DNA of 64,000 bases from positions 216,001-280,000 of the forward strand of contig CAUYUJ010022392.1 of assembly GCA_963575745.1 (NCBI GenBank), in the 5' to 3' direction. The notes beneath the pieces are model-generated. The model was not told the origin of the DNA, made no database searches, and saw only the letters and a list, made by a program, of their open reading frames with translations. Positions within the stretch are counted from its first letter, which is position 1. Every line of letters begins with the position of its first letter. A program made the position numbers and the translations under genes. This DNA is from Prorocentrum cordatum (lineage: Eukaryota; Sar; Dinophyceae; Prorocentrales; Prorocentraceae). Below, one piece after another: positions 30,899 through 41,632 of this stretch.

Positions 30899-31305
30899 GT
30901 AGTAACGCAAGGCCCGGCGGGGGCCCTCGGACTGGGAGGCCCGGGGAGGCGCCCTCGAACCGCGAGAGGCCCGAGAGGAGGCCCCCGCCGTGGGGCCCAT
31001 CGGGGGGGGGGGGGCACGCCGCGAGGACACGAGGGGGGTCCCGGAGGCGGCCTCTCTCCCGGCCTCTCTCCCGAGACGCCCGCGCCTCACGGGAGGGCCT
31101 TCCCGCGCTCAGCGGTGCAGTACTAGTCGGTCCGGAGAAGAAGGTAGAACCATGAAGTAGGACGGCGTTGGAAGTAGATTGGGATCCGTCCGCCCCCCAA
31201 GGAGGACGGAAACGGCGAAGCCACTCGATCATTGAAATAGGAAGGCGCCTAAAGTAGATTGGCACCTGGGAATCCCAAAATACCTACTGTCAACGGCCGA
31301 TGGGT
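30899..31305. other. GC-rich repeat-like sequence; no gene
   Basis: GGCCCGAGAGGAGGCCCC-like words to about 31090, a run of 12 G at 31003-31014, then two GAAGTAGATTGG-containing copies (about 31155-31175 and 31235-31262). Confidence 0.5.
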
Positions 31306-31476
31306 AAGAATGCAAGGGCCTTGGACGCCCATGTCGAAGCTTCTCGAGCGGGGCGCGGCCAGCGGAAGCAGCCAAGGATGGACCGAGGAGGCAAGGACGC
31401 AATGGTACCCTTGGGAGGAAGGGTGCATGCGGATTAATTGCACGAGGAGGTGAAAGGGAGAAGGACGGGCACGGTA
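31306..31476 (+). repeat. Interspersed repeat family C, copy 1
   Basis: Family C is about 160 bp. It contains GATGCAAGGGCCTTGGACGC, TCTCGAGCGGGGCGCGGCC, AAGGATGGACCGAGGAGGCA and GGGTACCCTTGGG in that order. Six copies lie in this window, all on the plus strand: here, 31477, 40115, 40415, 47448 and 62468. It could be a SINE, but no RNA polymerase III boxes were confirmed. Confidence 0.85.
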
Positions 31477-31632
31477 AGGATGCGCGATAAGGATGCAAGG
31501 GCCTTAGACGCCCATGTCGAAGCCTCTCGAGCGGGGCGCGGCCAGAGGTGGCCAAGGATGGACCGAGGAGGCAAGGATGCGAGGGTACCCTTGGGAAAGT
31601 CGTTCATCCTTACGGTGTGGGTCGACGGTAGG
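31477..31632 (+). repeat. Interspersed repeat family C, copy 2
   Basis: Directly downstream of copy 1, so the two form a tandem pair. It ends close to family D copy 1. Confidence 0.85.
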
Positions 31633-31803
31633 AGTTCGACCACAAGAAGCCTTTCACAAGAAACCCAACCCTGAGACCCCAGGACGTCCACTGGTTCTTG
31701 GTGTGGGAGCGTCACGCTTTCCATAGCAGAACCGTCGAAACCCGAGAAACCCAGGGCACCCTGGAGGCTAGCAGGGTGTTTCTTGGCATGGGTTTCCACT
31801 GTA
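31633..31803. mobile_element. MITE-like element, family D, copy 1 (~170 bp)
   Basis: Contains ACAAGAAACCCAACCCTGAG, CCAGGGCACCCTGGAGGC and GCAGGGTGTTTCTTGGCATG and ends TTTCCACTGT. In the best copies (44681 and 59516) the ends form a 12-bp terminal inverted repeat ACAGTGGA(A/G)GCC / GGCCTCCACTGT; here the left end is degraded. Confidence 0.8.
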
Positions 31804-32601
31804 CTGCCACTTCCCATCGTCGGGTGGCCCCTTTCATCCCAAGCAACCCCTCTCCGCGGATGCCGATGTCGCCCCCAGCCGCGGGGACGCAGCTGCGCTG
31901 AAAGCTGCTCGCGTGGAGCGTGAAGCTGCCTTTCGTTCTGCTCGAGCGGCGCGTCGAGCGTGCTTGACGGCGAACGCGTAGGCAGCGGCGCGCGTTGAGC
32001 AAGACAATACGCTCGAGCTGCGGCGTCGGAGCCTGCGCTGAGATCCTCCCAGGTTCATCGATATAGAGTGACTGAAACACATCACTATTCTTCACCTTGA
32101 CCGCTCTTTCGGTCCTCAGTGGCCGCACGCTCCTTTATTCCGCCGCCCGCCTGCCCGCTTCTCGCGACTCTCCATACGTGCACCATCTCGGAGCAGGGCG
32201 GTTTGAGACCCTGGGCGCTCAAAATCGGTCCCCAGACCCCCCCCCCCCCCTGGGGTCCAACACACACACTATAGTTTGCAGCGCTGGGTCCGGCCGTGGC
32301 GACGAGAGAGCCCCCCTGAGGGCCAACTACCAGTGTCTCTCATGGCCCTCCTCTGACCATCACTCCCCTTCCCGCGCATGGGCGCGGGGTGGGTCGGGGG
32401 CGACGGCCGTCGAGGCAGAGTCCGCCCCGCCAACGCCAGCGCCAACGGCGGCGGGAAGGCGCTCCCGGCCTCGCGCCCTGCTCCGCGGGCTCCGAGGAGG
32501 GCGGGACAGGTGCCGCCAGTGCCACGGGCCATTGGGATGGCCGCTCTCTCTGCGCGGGGCGCGGAGGAGCAGGAGACGAACAGGGAAGGGGAGGGGGGGG
32601 T
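31804..32601. other. Unassigned GC-rich sequence
   Basis: A plus-strand stretch at 31855-31980 reads as an Ala/Arg-rich helix (ADADVAPSRGDAAALKAARV) ending in a stop; it is unrecognised. A run of 11 C lies at 32239-32249. Confidence 0.35.
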
Positions 32602-32668
32602 AGGAGGAGGAGGAGGAGGAGGAGGAGGAGGAGGAGGAGGAGGAGGAGGAGGAGGAGGAGGAGGAGGA
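32602..32668 (+). repeat. (GGA)n microsatellite
   Basis: About 22 GGA units after a run of G. Confidence 0.97.
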
Positions 32669-32927
32669 CAAGCGCAAGTGGCCCAAAGAGTAGGGAACGA
32701 AGCGGCCAAGCGCACGACAGAGGCAGGGCAACGAGACCTGTGCACTTCCACTGCCCCAGGCCCGGCCCCTCCTGGGCCTGGGAGCGGCGTAGATGCCTCC
32801 CTGGTCAGGCCAGGCGGGCGCACACACCGCTCCGGAGCCCAGGGTGGGCCGGGTCTGGAACAGTGGATCTGTACAGATGCCGTCGCCCTCGGAGGACGCA
32901 CGAGAGCCCTCTCTGATCCCCCCCCGT

Positions 32928-33045
32928 CAGCACGGCGGGGCACCGCCGGCGCCGTGCGAGCTGCGTGAGGCGCGCCAGGGGGCGGGCAGCACGGCGGGGC
33001 CCCGCCGGCGCCGTGCGAGCTGCGTGAGGCGCGCCAGGGGGCGCA
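32928..33045 (+). repeat. 59-bp tandem duplication
   Basis: CAGCACGGCGGGGC...GCGCCAGGGGGCG occurs twice in a row, at 32928-32986 and 32987-33045, with one or two mismatches. Confidence 0.9.
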
Positions 33046-33909
33046 CTTCTGGATCGGACCTCCTGCAAGGGCCCCCCTTGGTTCGGTAAGTATGATGCTT
33101 AGCACGCGCAAGATCCAGAACAAATCATGGACGCAAGCTGGATTTCGGAGCAAGGAGGACACGGAAGGGGGGCATCACGAGAGGAGGGCGAGGAGGAGGA
33201 GGAGGAGGAGGAGAACCTCCCCAAGCCCACCGTGCCTCAAGGTTCGATCACACGCACAACGAGTCGCGCGGCACGCGCTCCGCGAGCGCGCGCTGCTGGC
33301 GCACGCGGCTCCATCCCTCTGGGCGTGGGTGGCTCCAGGAGCTCGTCATCCCAGCTTCCCCTGCTCCTCGTCGGGGAGAGGCGTACCCCTCCCGCCCGCT
33401 CCCCCTCCCTTGGGTCTAGAGGGCTGGAGCGTCCGAGACCTCTGGGCGTAGCTGGTTTGATGAGCGGATGATTCCGACTTCCCTCCTGCTTCGAGATTTA
33501 CCACTGTTCCTCTTGAAGTTGCATCCTCTCCCGCACCCGACCAGGGGAGAACCTGGAACCATGACAACACCACCCCCTCATACTTATCCCAAACAATACA
33601 AAGTGCACTTTGCGGCAAAACATCGATCAAGTGCGGACGCCAGGCGCTTACGTTACATTGCCATTTGACAGGGACGAGGGGAGGCGGCATATTGCCAGCT
33701 GCGCGCAGGCCCATCTTCCCCGTCACAAAGATGCGAAATACACTTTGCGCTCAAGATGATGAGATTGCCCCAGCACGCGAGGGGCACCTCGCAAGCGTCG
33801 CGCAACTGTCTGGCGTCTGTGTTGGTTCCCGAGGGCGGGTGGGAGTACGCGAGACTGCCGTCCTTCGGGGCTGGTAGCTTGACCTCTCCCCCTGCCCCCC
33901 CTCCATGGG
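33046..33909. other. Unassigned sequence
   Basis: Includes a short GGA run near 33185-33215 and a partial internal duplication (GGGTCTAGAGGGCTGGAGCG near 33411 against GGGTCTGGAGGGTTGGAGCG near 33907). No gene. Confidence 0.4.
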
Positions 33910-34160
33910 TCTGGAGGGTTGGAGCGTCCAAGATGGCCTCCAAGATCGCACAACATAGCCAAAGATGATTCAAGAAAGCTTCCAACATGCCTCCAAGAGG
34001 CCACAAGACAATCCCTAGGTGGCTCCAAGTAGCCTCAGAGCCTAACAAGGGTGCTTCAGAGAAGCCCATTCGCTTCCGATGGGCTTTGGAGGCGTCAAGA
34101 TGGCTCCAATATCGCCGAAGAGAGCGGCTAGAGGGGCCCAAGAGGGCTCCAATGTGACCC
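33910..34160 (+). repeat. CCAAGA-type degenerate repeat tract, copy 3
   Basis: CCAAGATGGCCTCCAAGAT-like units, preceded by TTGGAGCGTCCAAGAT. That word also edges the inverted copy near 43370. Confidence 0.65.
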
Positions 34161-34399
34161 AGACGATTTGTCGGACTCCGGCGGGGCGGGTAATTGTTTA
34201 CACCTCGTCCTTTAATGCCTTGGCTGCTGAGAGGGAAAATGACATCGGGCACGCCACCAGACTTGCGGCGGCACTGGCACGCCCAGACACGAGGCGGCCG
34301 AGAGGGGGCCGCCGCCTGGACAGGCGGCCACGCAAAGCTGGCGACGATATGCAATTTACCAATTAGGGGGGCCGCGCTCAGCGCGCGCAGCTCCGGCCT

Positions 34400-34554
34400 A
34401 CAGGGGGGGCCCTTCCACAACAAGCCTTCCACGAGAACCCCCATCTGCCCATTGATTTCTGGTGTGGAAGCGTCACTTTTTCCATCGCAAAACCATCGAA
34501 ACCCAGGGCACCCTGGAGGCAAGCAGGGTGTGTCTTCGCATGGGTCTCCACTGT
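34400..34554. mobile_element. MITE-like element, family D, copy 2 (~155 bp)
   Basis: Starts ACAGGGGGGGCCC and ends GGGTCTCCACTGT; the ends are imperfect inverted repeats. It keeps GGCACCCTGGAGGCAAGCAG. Confidence 0.8.
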
Positions 34555-35700
34555 AGGGGGCGGAGGCGAGAGGAGGACAAGGGCGACGAGGGCGAGGGGC
34601 CGTGCAGACGCGAACGCCAACACCACCAGGACCACCACCGCCCAGGGGTCCGGGGGGTCGGAGGGATCGGGAGGCCGACACTTCAAGCCCTTCGCCCCAA
34701 GGTGGCCCCGGAGGCCGTCAGCAGAACCCCGAGGTGACCCCGGGAGGCCCGCAAGAGCCCCCCCCGAGAGACATCCGCGGCCCAGGCACGGTGGCCGGAT
34801 GGGCCCAAGGCCATGGGAATAGCTCCCCTGTCTGCCCCTCGACTGGGCTGATGGGAAGAAGCTCGCTGCCTCAAGCGAAGCCATGAGGGAACTGATGAGG
34901 CAGACAACTCGGGAATCGCTGCGAGGTGAGAGCCAACCCAGGCGGCGCAGCGTCGAACGACCTCCTAAAAGGTCGACTTATTCCCTCCGCCTGGGCATTC
35001 GTCTATTTTCCTGCGGTTGACTGGCATCCATGAGGGTCGTCCAGAGGGAAGTCCAGTGACAAGGGAAACACACAGGAACAATCTACCTTCCGCCTCGACC
35101 AGTCTGTGCCGAAATCCTCGTAAGCAACTCCCCTATTCCAGGGTCACGCTGGGAATTCAATGGCACATCTTCCTTTGCCTTCGTTATAAGCGAGCAGACG
35201 TCTTCTGACCTCCTTCCCTACGCCAACCTTCCTTCGGCGAAGGGTGTTGCTTTGGATCTCTCGTTTCGTGGCCTCTGCTATGCGGCTCCTGGTCATCGAC
35301 TTCGCCATGAGGCATGTTGAGCTGCGGCGGCGGTGGCGTCATCATTGAATGCCCTGCGTGTGTTTTGTTATCTTCGGCTCTTGGCCCGTGTCCGCGCTCG
35401 GGGAGAGAGAAGGGATGCAGTATTTGACACCGCTTCGCGATCGTTCCAATTCCAACTCCGATTCCTTCGGCAGAGCCCAGCCCGTCCATGTACGCTTGGT
35501 TGTCGAAGTAGGCAAGCGAGGGCACGCAGTTCCGCACAATGCGCGCCTCCCTTCTGTGGCGGTTAAGGAAATTGAGGAAGGAGCGGCTGGAGCAAGGAGA
35601 GGATAGGGGGGGAGGCCAGGAGGGACTGCACGGAAAGACTACTAGCGGGACGTCGAGAGGGAAAGGAGAGGGACGTGGGGCGGTGCTCCTGAAGTCACAA
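34555..35700. other. Unassigned sequence
   Basis: No recognised gene. Minus-strand frames at 35184-35711 are open but without a family signature. Confidence 0.4.
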
Positions 35701-36090
35701 TTTGGGAGCATGGGGCGTGGGAATGGCCCGGCTGCGGGTAGGGGACTGGGGCGGACATGAAGACAGCGGAGAAGAAGAGGAGAGTACTTGGAGGGGAGGG
35801 GGAGGGCGGAGGGCTGAGGGCACGGGGAGGGGGCGGTGGTGATTGGGAGTGGGGATGGTGGGGGAGGCCGAGGAAGGAATCAGGTGGGGAGGGACGAGAC
35901 GGGGTGAGGAAGAGAGGGACTTGGGGGAGAGACCAGGAAGGTGAAGGCGGAGAGGACATACTGAGAAGTGAGGGGCGCGGAAGGGATGGGAATGGACACT
36001 GGAAATAGGAGGGACGGAGGGTGGAGATGGGAGAGATGGGAGGGAAGAGGGGCAGTCGGGGGGGGCAGATGGTAATGAAGGCAATGCTCA
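35701..36090 (+). repeat. Purine-rich (G/A) tract, ~390 bp
   Basis: The plus strand is mostly GGGGAGG, GGAAG and GAGAGG words, non-periodic. Strong strand asymmetry, as in the GGA tracts, but without a fixed unit. Confidence 0.7.
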
Positions 36091-37033
36091 TAAAGAGGAA
36101 ATATTATCACTATCAGGATAAGGGTCAGCCGGGGATCACTAGGGAAGGTGCAGGATGGCGATGAGAGGGAAACGCCTAGAACCTAGAAGGACAGGACGCC
36201 AGGATGCATACTGCGACTGAGTACGCATCTGCACATATCTATGTGTTGACTATTCCTGTTTACAGTTGCATGAAGAGATGTATACATAAACATTTGCACA
36301 TTTTCTGTTTTGAGGATGAGGAGAAGGAGGGAGCGCGACCACAACGCTTCATCCGACTCGGCCTCGACCTCCGTGCGAACCAAAAGGTCGCCAAACAAAC
36401 TGGGAACACTACGCGAACCGACCTGCGATGGGCAAGCCCATGCATTGAACCGTGGCCTGAAGGATGATCGAGCGTGCCGCGTGCGAAGAGGAGAAGGAAC
36501 ACCAGAGAGAGAAGGAGGGATCAAGAGACGATGTGCCTAATGCGGCCGCGCGGCGGCTGGCGCTGTACACGCGCTGTACAACCACAGCCGGGCACGCACG
36601 AAGAGGGAAGCAACAAGCACTCTACAGGCCGCTCCGGCAGGGCGGGCAAGGCGGGGGGAAGCAGAGGCTCGCCACGGCCACGCACCTCAGCGACACGGCA
36701 GGGCACAGCGAACTAACTGGCGAGGGGGGAAGCAGGAAGGCGCAGAAAGGGGAAGAGTGCGAGGAGGAAGCCAGGGCACCAGGACAAATTCTGGTGCTCC
36801 AGGCGGTGGTGTGCAGTGCAAGCCTAAGCCCATGAGTGACAGGGTGAGGCTGCGACTGAGCATGAACCCCAACGAACCCAGTAAACATCAAAGCTGGGAG
36901 AGCGCGGCCGGCCGCCCGAAGGCTGGCGCGACCTGGGGGGCCTCGGCGCACGACCTGCGCAGACGGGACGGCGCCAGCGCTCTGGCGCGGCAGCCGCCCC
37001 CGCAGGCCGAACGCCTCGCCCCGCAACCACGAG
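36091..37033. other. Unassigned sequence
   Basis: Open frames in several phases but nothing recognisable. Confidence 0.35.
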
Positions 37034-37152
37034 GAGTGGAGCGGAGGGGAGCGAGGGGGGAGGGGGGGGAGGGAGGGGGGGGGGGGGGGGGAGGGGGGGG
37101 GGAGGGAGGGGAGCGAGGGGGAAGGGGGGGAGGGAGGGGGGGGAGGGAGGCA
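37034..37152 (+). repeat. G-run tract with quadruplex potential
   Basis: Many runs of 4-14 G separated by single A or C (GGGGGAGGGAGG type), well beyond the four G-runs needed for a quadruplex. Confidence 0.85.
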
Positions 37153-37665
37153 AAACCGCATCCACCCTGCGACGCCGCAGGGGCGCCGCGTCCGGGGCAG
37201 GCCGGCGCGGACTCGTCTTCGTGGGCCAGCACGGCGGCAGCCCATCAAGGACGTCAACAGAGCATGCAAACCGGGAGGGAAGAGAGGGGCGGAGGGAAAG
37301 GAGGAAGCAGGAAAAGATTGAAGTCTGATAAGATATGCGCAACATGTGCTGAAGAAGCCGCCAGTGGCATGCCCTTCAGGTGCCGTCTGGGTGGTGGGCT
37401 CCCCTGGCAGACTGTAACAAGGAGGGCCTGCGAACCAAAAGTACGGCCTGCGCATGCGCAACTGGTAAAATAGCTATATCGGCCAGAAACACCAGCAACA
37501 TACACAGCTGTCTTGACAAACTTCAGGACGCCAACGCGGCCACTGCGAGTTATCACTGCCAGCGCCAACTTTGAACATTGGGGCGTGAGGCAAGCTCGCA
37601 ACCTCCATCCAACGCGTCGGACGATTCTAGCCTGCCTGGCTCTCAACATTGCCGGATGCGCACCC
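37153..37665. other. Unassigned sequence
   Basis: No gene recognised between the G-run tract and the 3' end of the actin pseudogene. Confidence 0.4.
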
Positions 37666-38670
37666 GCAGAAGCACTTCCTATGCACAATGGTGGGGTCCG
37701 ACTCGTCTTACCCCCCTTGGAGGTCCACATCTGCTAGAAGGTGCTCTGCGAGGAAAGGATCTAGCCACCGATCCACACAGAGTTCTTACGCTATGGCGGC
37801 GCCACGACCTTTATCATATTAGTAGAAGGAGCCATTGCCGCCAGCTCCTTGGTCATGTGCTCGCCGATGCATGGAATATTGTGGTGCCACCAGGCAGCAT
37901 CACGTTGGCCTACGAGTCTTCGCGGATATCGGCACCGCACTTCATGATCGACTGGAACGTGGTGTCGTATATGCCGCTAGCTTCCTTGCCCACGAATCTG
38001 GGCTGGAAGAGCACTTCTGGGCAGCGAAAGTGCACGCCGCCCACGATTATGTTCCCTTCTGGGAGCTCGTGTGTCTTGATCCTGTCGGAGCTCTCCGTAG
38101 CGGCCTTCATCTCAGTGTCGAATTCGAGCGTGATGTTCCAGGGCTTTCCTTCGACGTCGCGCACGATCTGTCGCTCCGCCGTGGTGATCAGGGAGTGGCC
38201 ACGCTCGGTGAGGATCTTCATCCAACATTCTGTAGGGTCCAGCCCCGGCAGATCTAGGCGCAGGATCACATGCCGCAGCGCGAAGCCCTCATACACGGGT
38301 GCGGTGTGCGACACGCCATCGCCGGAATCCACGACCATCCCTGTGGTGCGGCCTAGAGCGCACAGCGAGAGCACTGCCTGGACCGCGACGTACATTGCCA
38401 GCACGTGGAACGTCTCCAGCATGATCTGCTTCGTGCACTGGCGACTCGCCTTCGGGTTCAGGGGCGCCTCCGTGAGGATCAGAGGGTGCTCCTCCGGAGC
38501 CACTCGGAGCTCGTTGAGATATGGTGCCAGATCTTCTCCATGTCGTCCCAGTTGGTCTCGATGCCATGCTCGAGGGGGTGCTTCAGGGTCAGGACGCCGC
38601 GCTTGCCCTGGGCCTCGTCACCCACGAAGCTGTCCTTTTGGTCCCTGTCGACCATGAGCCCTGGCATCGG
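37666..38670 (-). pseudogene. Actin pseudogene, 5'-truncated and intronless
   Basis: Read on the minus strand from about 38670, the translation follows actin from roughly residue 44 to the C-terminus: [120 protein letters not shown], then GGTTIF, MTKELAAMAP, KVVAPP, VWIGG, STF and finally DPTIVHRKCF. It carries at least three frameshifts (near 38540, 37870 and 37710) and four in-frame TAG codons (37910-37912, 37791-37793, 37761-37763 and 37734-37736). The usual first 40 residues are missing. Absence of introns, 5' truncation and substitutions at conserved sites indicate a decayed retrocopy. The identification as actin is confident. Confidence 0.92.
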
Positions 38671-39229
38671 AAGAGGCTGCACCCCTGGGCGGACCAGGAG
38701 GCAAAGTGCAACGAAGTGGGCTCTGCCCACCTGGGGCGACCCAAGAGGCAGGCTGACGCCTGGGGCGGACCAGGAGCAGCGAAGCGAAGCGGAACCCTGG
38801 AGCCCTGGAGCCCATATGTGCTCTTGGGCCACTCGAACCAACTTGAGCCACAGAGCACCTTGAGCCAAAACACATGTGCATATGTACACAGAGAAAGAGA
38901 GAAGCCATACATGATAAAACACAGCAAACCTGCACACACACCTATATATAGATAAACAAACAACAGAGAGAAAAAGAGAGAAATAGAGAGAGAGAGAGAG
39001 AGAGATGGAAAGAAAGAACGCGCGCGGGACGAACGACTCCCGTGACCGCTGCGTCCCACCGGGTCGTCGAGAATATGGCAGACATAATCTCAGAAACCGA
39101 CCGAAGCAGCCGCCAGCGTGCCTGCAACATGTGGAGTATGAGGGTACCGTTCGTTGTCTAATAGGGCGTCTGCCGTTCCTTGAGGGGGCCGCCCTTCTCT
39201 GGCAGAACGCCGCTCCCTTAGTTTTGCTT
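38671..39229. other. Unassigned sequence upstream of the actin pseudogene
   Basis: A degenerate pair of CTGGGGCGGACCAGGAG words (38683-38700 and 38760-38777) and a GA/AG dinucleotide run (about 38965-39005). No gene. Confidence 0.4.
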
Positions 39230-39745
39230 TCATGCGCCCTTTTCGGCCTCTACGCGGCTCCAAGACGGCCAAAGACACATCCTGCCATCGCCCAAATGTC
39301 CATTCCCCGTGCGTCGGCTTGGTTCCGTGAGTGCTTCCCCAGATGATCCAGCATTTCTGGCGCTGGCTTCGCCGAGACCAATGCACACGTCCGAACGATG
39401 CCCATACATCTAAGACTGCCGAAGGATGCCTGACAACCAGCTGAATACGGGCCGGCGACTCCCAAAATCCTCCAACACGTCCCTGAGATGCCCCAAGGGG
39501 TCCTAGGAAGCCCCAAAGAGACGCCCACAGGAGACTCCAGGGAGGCCCGAGGAAGCAAGCACATCATGAAACAAGTTTGGAACATCACTGGGTTTCGCTT
39601 CCGAGGCTTCTCAGCTGTAGATTGGAGCGGGAAAACTTTGGAGAACCCCTGGGAGAATCCCCAAACGGCCCATGGCGGCCCCAAGAGGGCCCCCAACACG
39701 GCCTCAAGACTGCCCGCGACACCCCCCCCAAGACGGACGGCATGG
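39230..39745 (+). repeat. CCAAGA-type degenerate repeat tract, copy 4, with a region shared with 46.98-47.11 kb
   Basis: 39280-39410 and 46985-47110 share TGCCATCGC, GTCCATTCCCCGTGC-like, GATCATCCAG-like and CACACGTCCGA(A/G)CGATGCC words in the same order. The rest is CCCCAAGAGG-like. Confidence 0.6.
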
Positions 39746-39756
39746 GTCCCCTTCTA

Positions 39757-39845
39757 GGGCAACAAAAAAATGGCATAAGCGTAAAGACTGGGAGGTCCGC
39801 GCGGATTTCTCCCAGTCTTTATGTTTATGCCACTTCTTGTTCCCC
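39757..39845. repeat. Strong hairpin, ~36-bp arms, short loop
   Basis: GGCATAAGCGTAAAGACTGG (39772 onward) pairs with CCAGTCTTTATGTTTATGCC across a GC-rich loop near 39792-39806. Pairing continues outward through GGGCAACAA / TTGTTCCCC. The GCATAAACATA word recurs at 44671 and, inverted, at 44984. Confidence 0.9.
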
Positions 39846-40114
39846 TGAAGACGGCAAGGGTCCCCTTCGCCGGCCCCGCCTCCCCCCGACCCGCTCCGCC
39901 GGGGCCCCTCCCGCCAAGGGCCCGCTTCCCCGGCGGGCCGCTCCGCGGGCGGCCCGCTCCGCTGGAGCATCGCTTCGCCGGCCGGCTGCCCCGCCGGCGG
40001 CCCTCGTCGCCGCCGTCCTCGTCGCCGCCCTCGTCGTCGCCACGGGTCCGTGCGCCCCTGCCGGAGCGCTCGGTGATGCACAGCAGGCGTCGTTGCCGGG
40101 AAGCACAGTCGGCC
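39846..40114. other. GC-rich unassigned sequence
   Basis: CGCCGGCC, CCGCCCTCGTCGTCGCC type; no gene. Confidence 0.4.
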
Positions 40115-40330
40115 CGTGTCAGAAGTGTGTGCGATACGGATGCGAGGGCCTTGGAAGGCCACCTCGAAGCTTTTCGAGCGGGGCGCGGCCGACGAACGTG
40201 GCCAGGGATGGACCGAGGAGGCAAGGATGCAAGGGTACCCTTGGGGGGAAGGGTGCCCATCCTTGCCATTCGGGTCGACTGCACGAGGAGGTGCAAGGGA
40301 GAAGGACCGGCACAACCAGGAGGGAGAGAG
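40115..40330 (+). repeat. Interspersed repeat family C, copy 3
   Basis: GATGCGAGGGCCTTGGAAGG, TTTTCGAGCGGGGCGCGGCC and GCAAGGGTACCCTTGGGG. The 3' part (GGGTCGACTGCACGAGGAGG) is shared with copy 1. Confidence 0.85.
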
Positions 40331-40414
40331 AGAGCAGCACGAGCAGGGGCAAGGCGAGCAACGGCAGCAGCAGCATCACCAGGGCCAGGTTGACAAGGAA
40401 TACAGTCAACCCGT

Positions 40415-40585
40415 ATCATAAGGATGCGCAGTCAGTTTGCAAGGGTTCTGGAGGCCCATATGTGAACGGATTTCGAACGAGGTTTGGCCAGCGAAAGTCG
40501 CTAAGGATTGGCCGAAGGGGCAAGGACGCACAGTTACCCTGGGGAAGGTTGCCCATCCTGACTGTGCGGGCTGGCTGCAGCAGGG
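40415..40585 (+). repeat. Interspersed repeat family C, copy 4
   Basis: More diverged. Shares ATCATAAGGATGCGC and CCCATATGTGAACG-like words with copy 5 at 47448, suggesting a subfamily. Confidence 0.75.
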
Positions 40586-40961
40586 ACAACAACAGGGGGC
40601 AAAGCGGTACCATGACAGACGGCGGAGGAGGAGCAACAGGAAGCGGACCCTCACGGGCGGGTTGGGCGGGCGGGCCCGCACGGGCGCACTGGCGGATCCT
40701 GACGGGCGGGTCGGGCGGGCGGACCCGAACTGGGCGGGTCGGCTGGCAGACCATCAAAGCGGGCAGGCGGGCATGCGAGCACACGGGCGAGCGGGCCCGA
40801 GCGGGCCTGGTCGGGCGGGCGGACCCCGGCGGGCGCATCGCGCCAGCGACGACGAGCGGCCACGAAGAGCGGCCGTGAACGAGCGGCGACGACGACCACG
40901 GCCCAGCGGAGACCACCACGTCGAGAGACGGCGGCGGGCGAAGCAGACCGGGGCGAAGCGT
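40586..40961. repeat. GCGGGCGGGC-type degenerate repeat
   Basis: Short GGCGGGC(G/C)GG words repeat irregularly at 40650-40830. No gene. Confidence 0.6.
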
Positions 40962-41114
40962 TAGGTCTGGCGTCTGCAGGCGGAGGGAGTTTGGAAGAAC
41001 CATGAACAAATAGCCGAACCACATTCCGAAGCGGTCAAGCACAGTCAAAACATCGGCCCCAGACTACTTGTTGGCTATTTCGGAGTTTCCCCCCTGCAGG
41101 GGGACATGCCCGCC
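40962..41114. mobile_element. MITE-like element, family J, copy 2 (~153 bp)
   Basis: Left GTTAGGTCTGGCGTCTGCAG; right CCCCCTGCAGGGGGACATGC. The ends are imperfect inverted repeats. The right end again has a pyrimidine-CTGCAG acceptor-like word. Confidence 0.7.
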
Positions 41115-41483
41115 TGAAGCGACGCGGGCCGGGGCGAGAGCGAGGCCGGGGCGAGGCGGGCCCCTCGGAGGCGCAGAGGGGGGGGGGGGGCTCGGGCGCG
41201 GCGGGCCGGGGCGAAGAGGGCCCCCCAGACGGCCCCCAGGAGCCGCCCTGCCGCCCCTTCGATTCTGCGCCGTCGAGGTCGCGCCCGAGGCGGCCCCGAA
41301 GCGGCGCCCTCCTCCTGCTCCTCCTCCTCCTCCTCCTGCTCCTGCTCCTCCTGCTCCTGCTCCTCCTCCTCCTCCTCCTCCTCCTCCTCCTTCTCGCGCC
41401 CGAGGTGGCCTCGAGACGGCCCGCCGCCCCGCTGAGTGGCCCCGCGTAGGCTGCCGAGAGGGCGGCGAGAGGCTCTAGGGTCA
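41115..41483. repeat. GC-rich sequence and (CCT)n tract between two family J elements
   Basis: GCGAGGCCGGGGCGAGGCGG words, then CCT/GCTCCT units at about 41310-41395. No gene. Confidence 0.7.
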
Positions 41484-41632
41484 GGTCGGGCGTGTCCTCC
41501 TACAGGCGGGTGCTGGACGAAACATGCAAAATAGTCAAAACCGATTCACAAGTATCAAAATACTGAAGAATCGTCCCCATACTACGTGTTGACAATTTTT
41601 GAACTTTCCTCCTGCAGAGGGACATGCCCGAC
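41484..41632. mobile_element. MITE-like element, family J, copy 3 (149 bp)
   Basis: Left GTCGGGCGTGTCCTCCTACA; right CTCCTGCAGAGGGACATGCC. The best-preserved family member; the arms continue inward as CAAAATAGTCAAAAC / GTTGACAATTTTTG. Confidence 0.85.

Noticed and set aside
33653-34681. 342-codon minus-strand frame
   Set aside because: It crosses a CCAAGA tract and a family D element, so it is chance openness in GC-rich repeats.
36622-37473. Pro/Ser-rich or Gly/Arg-rich frames over the G-run tract
   Set aside because: Homopolymer-driven; no recognisable segment.
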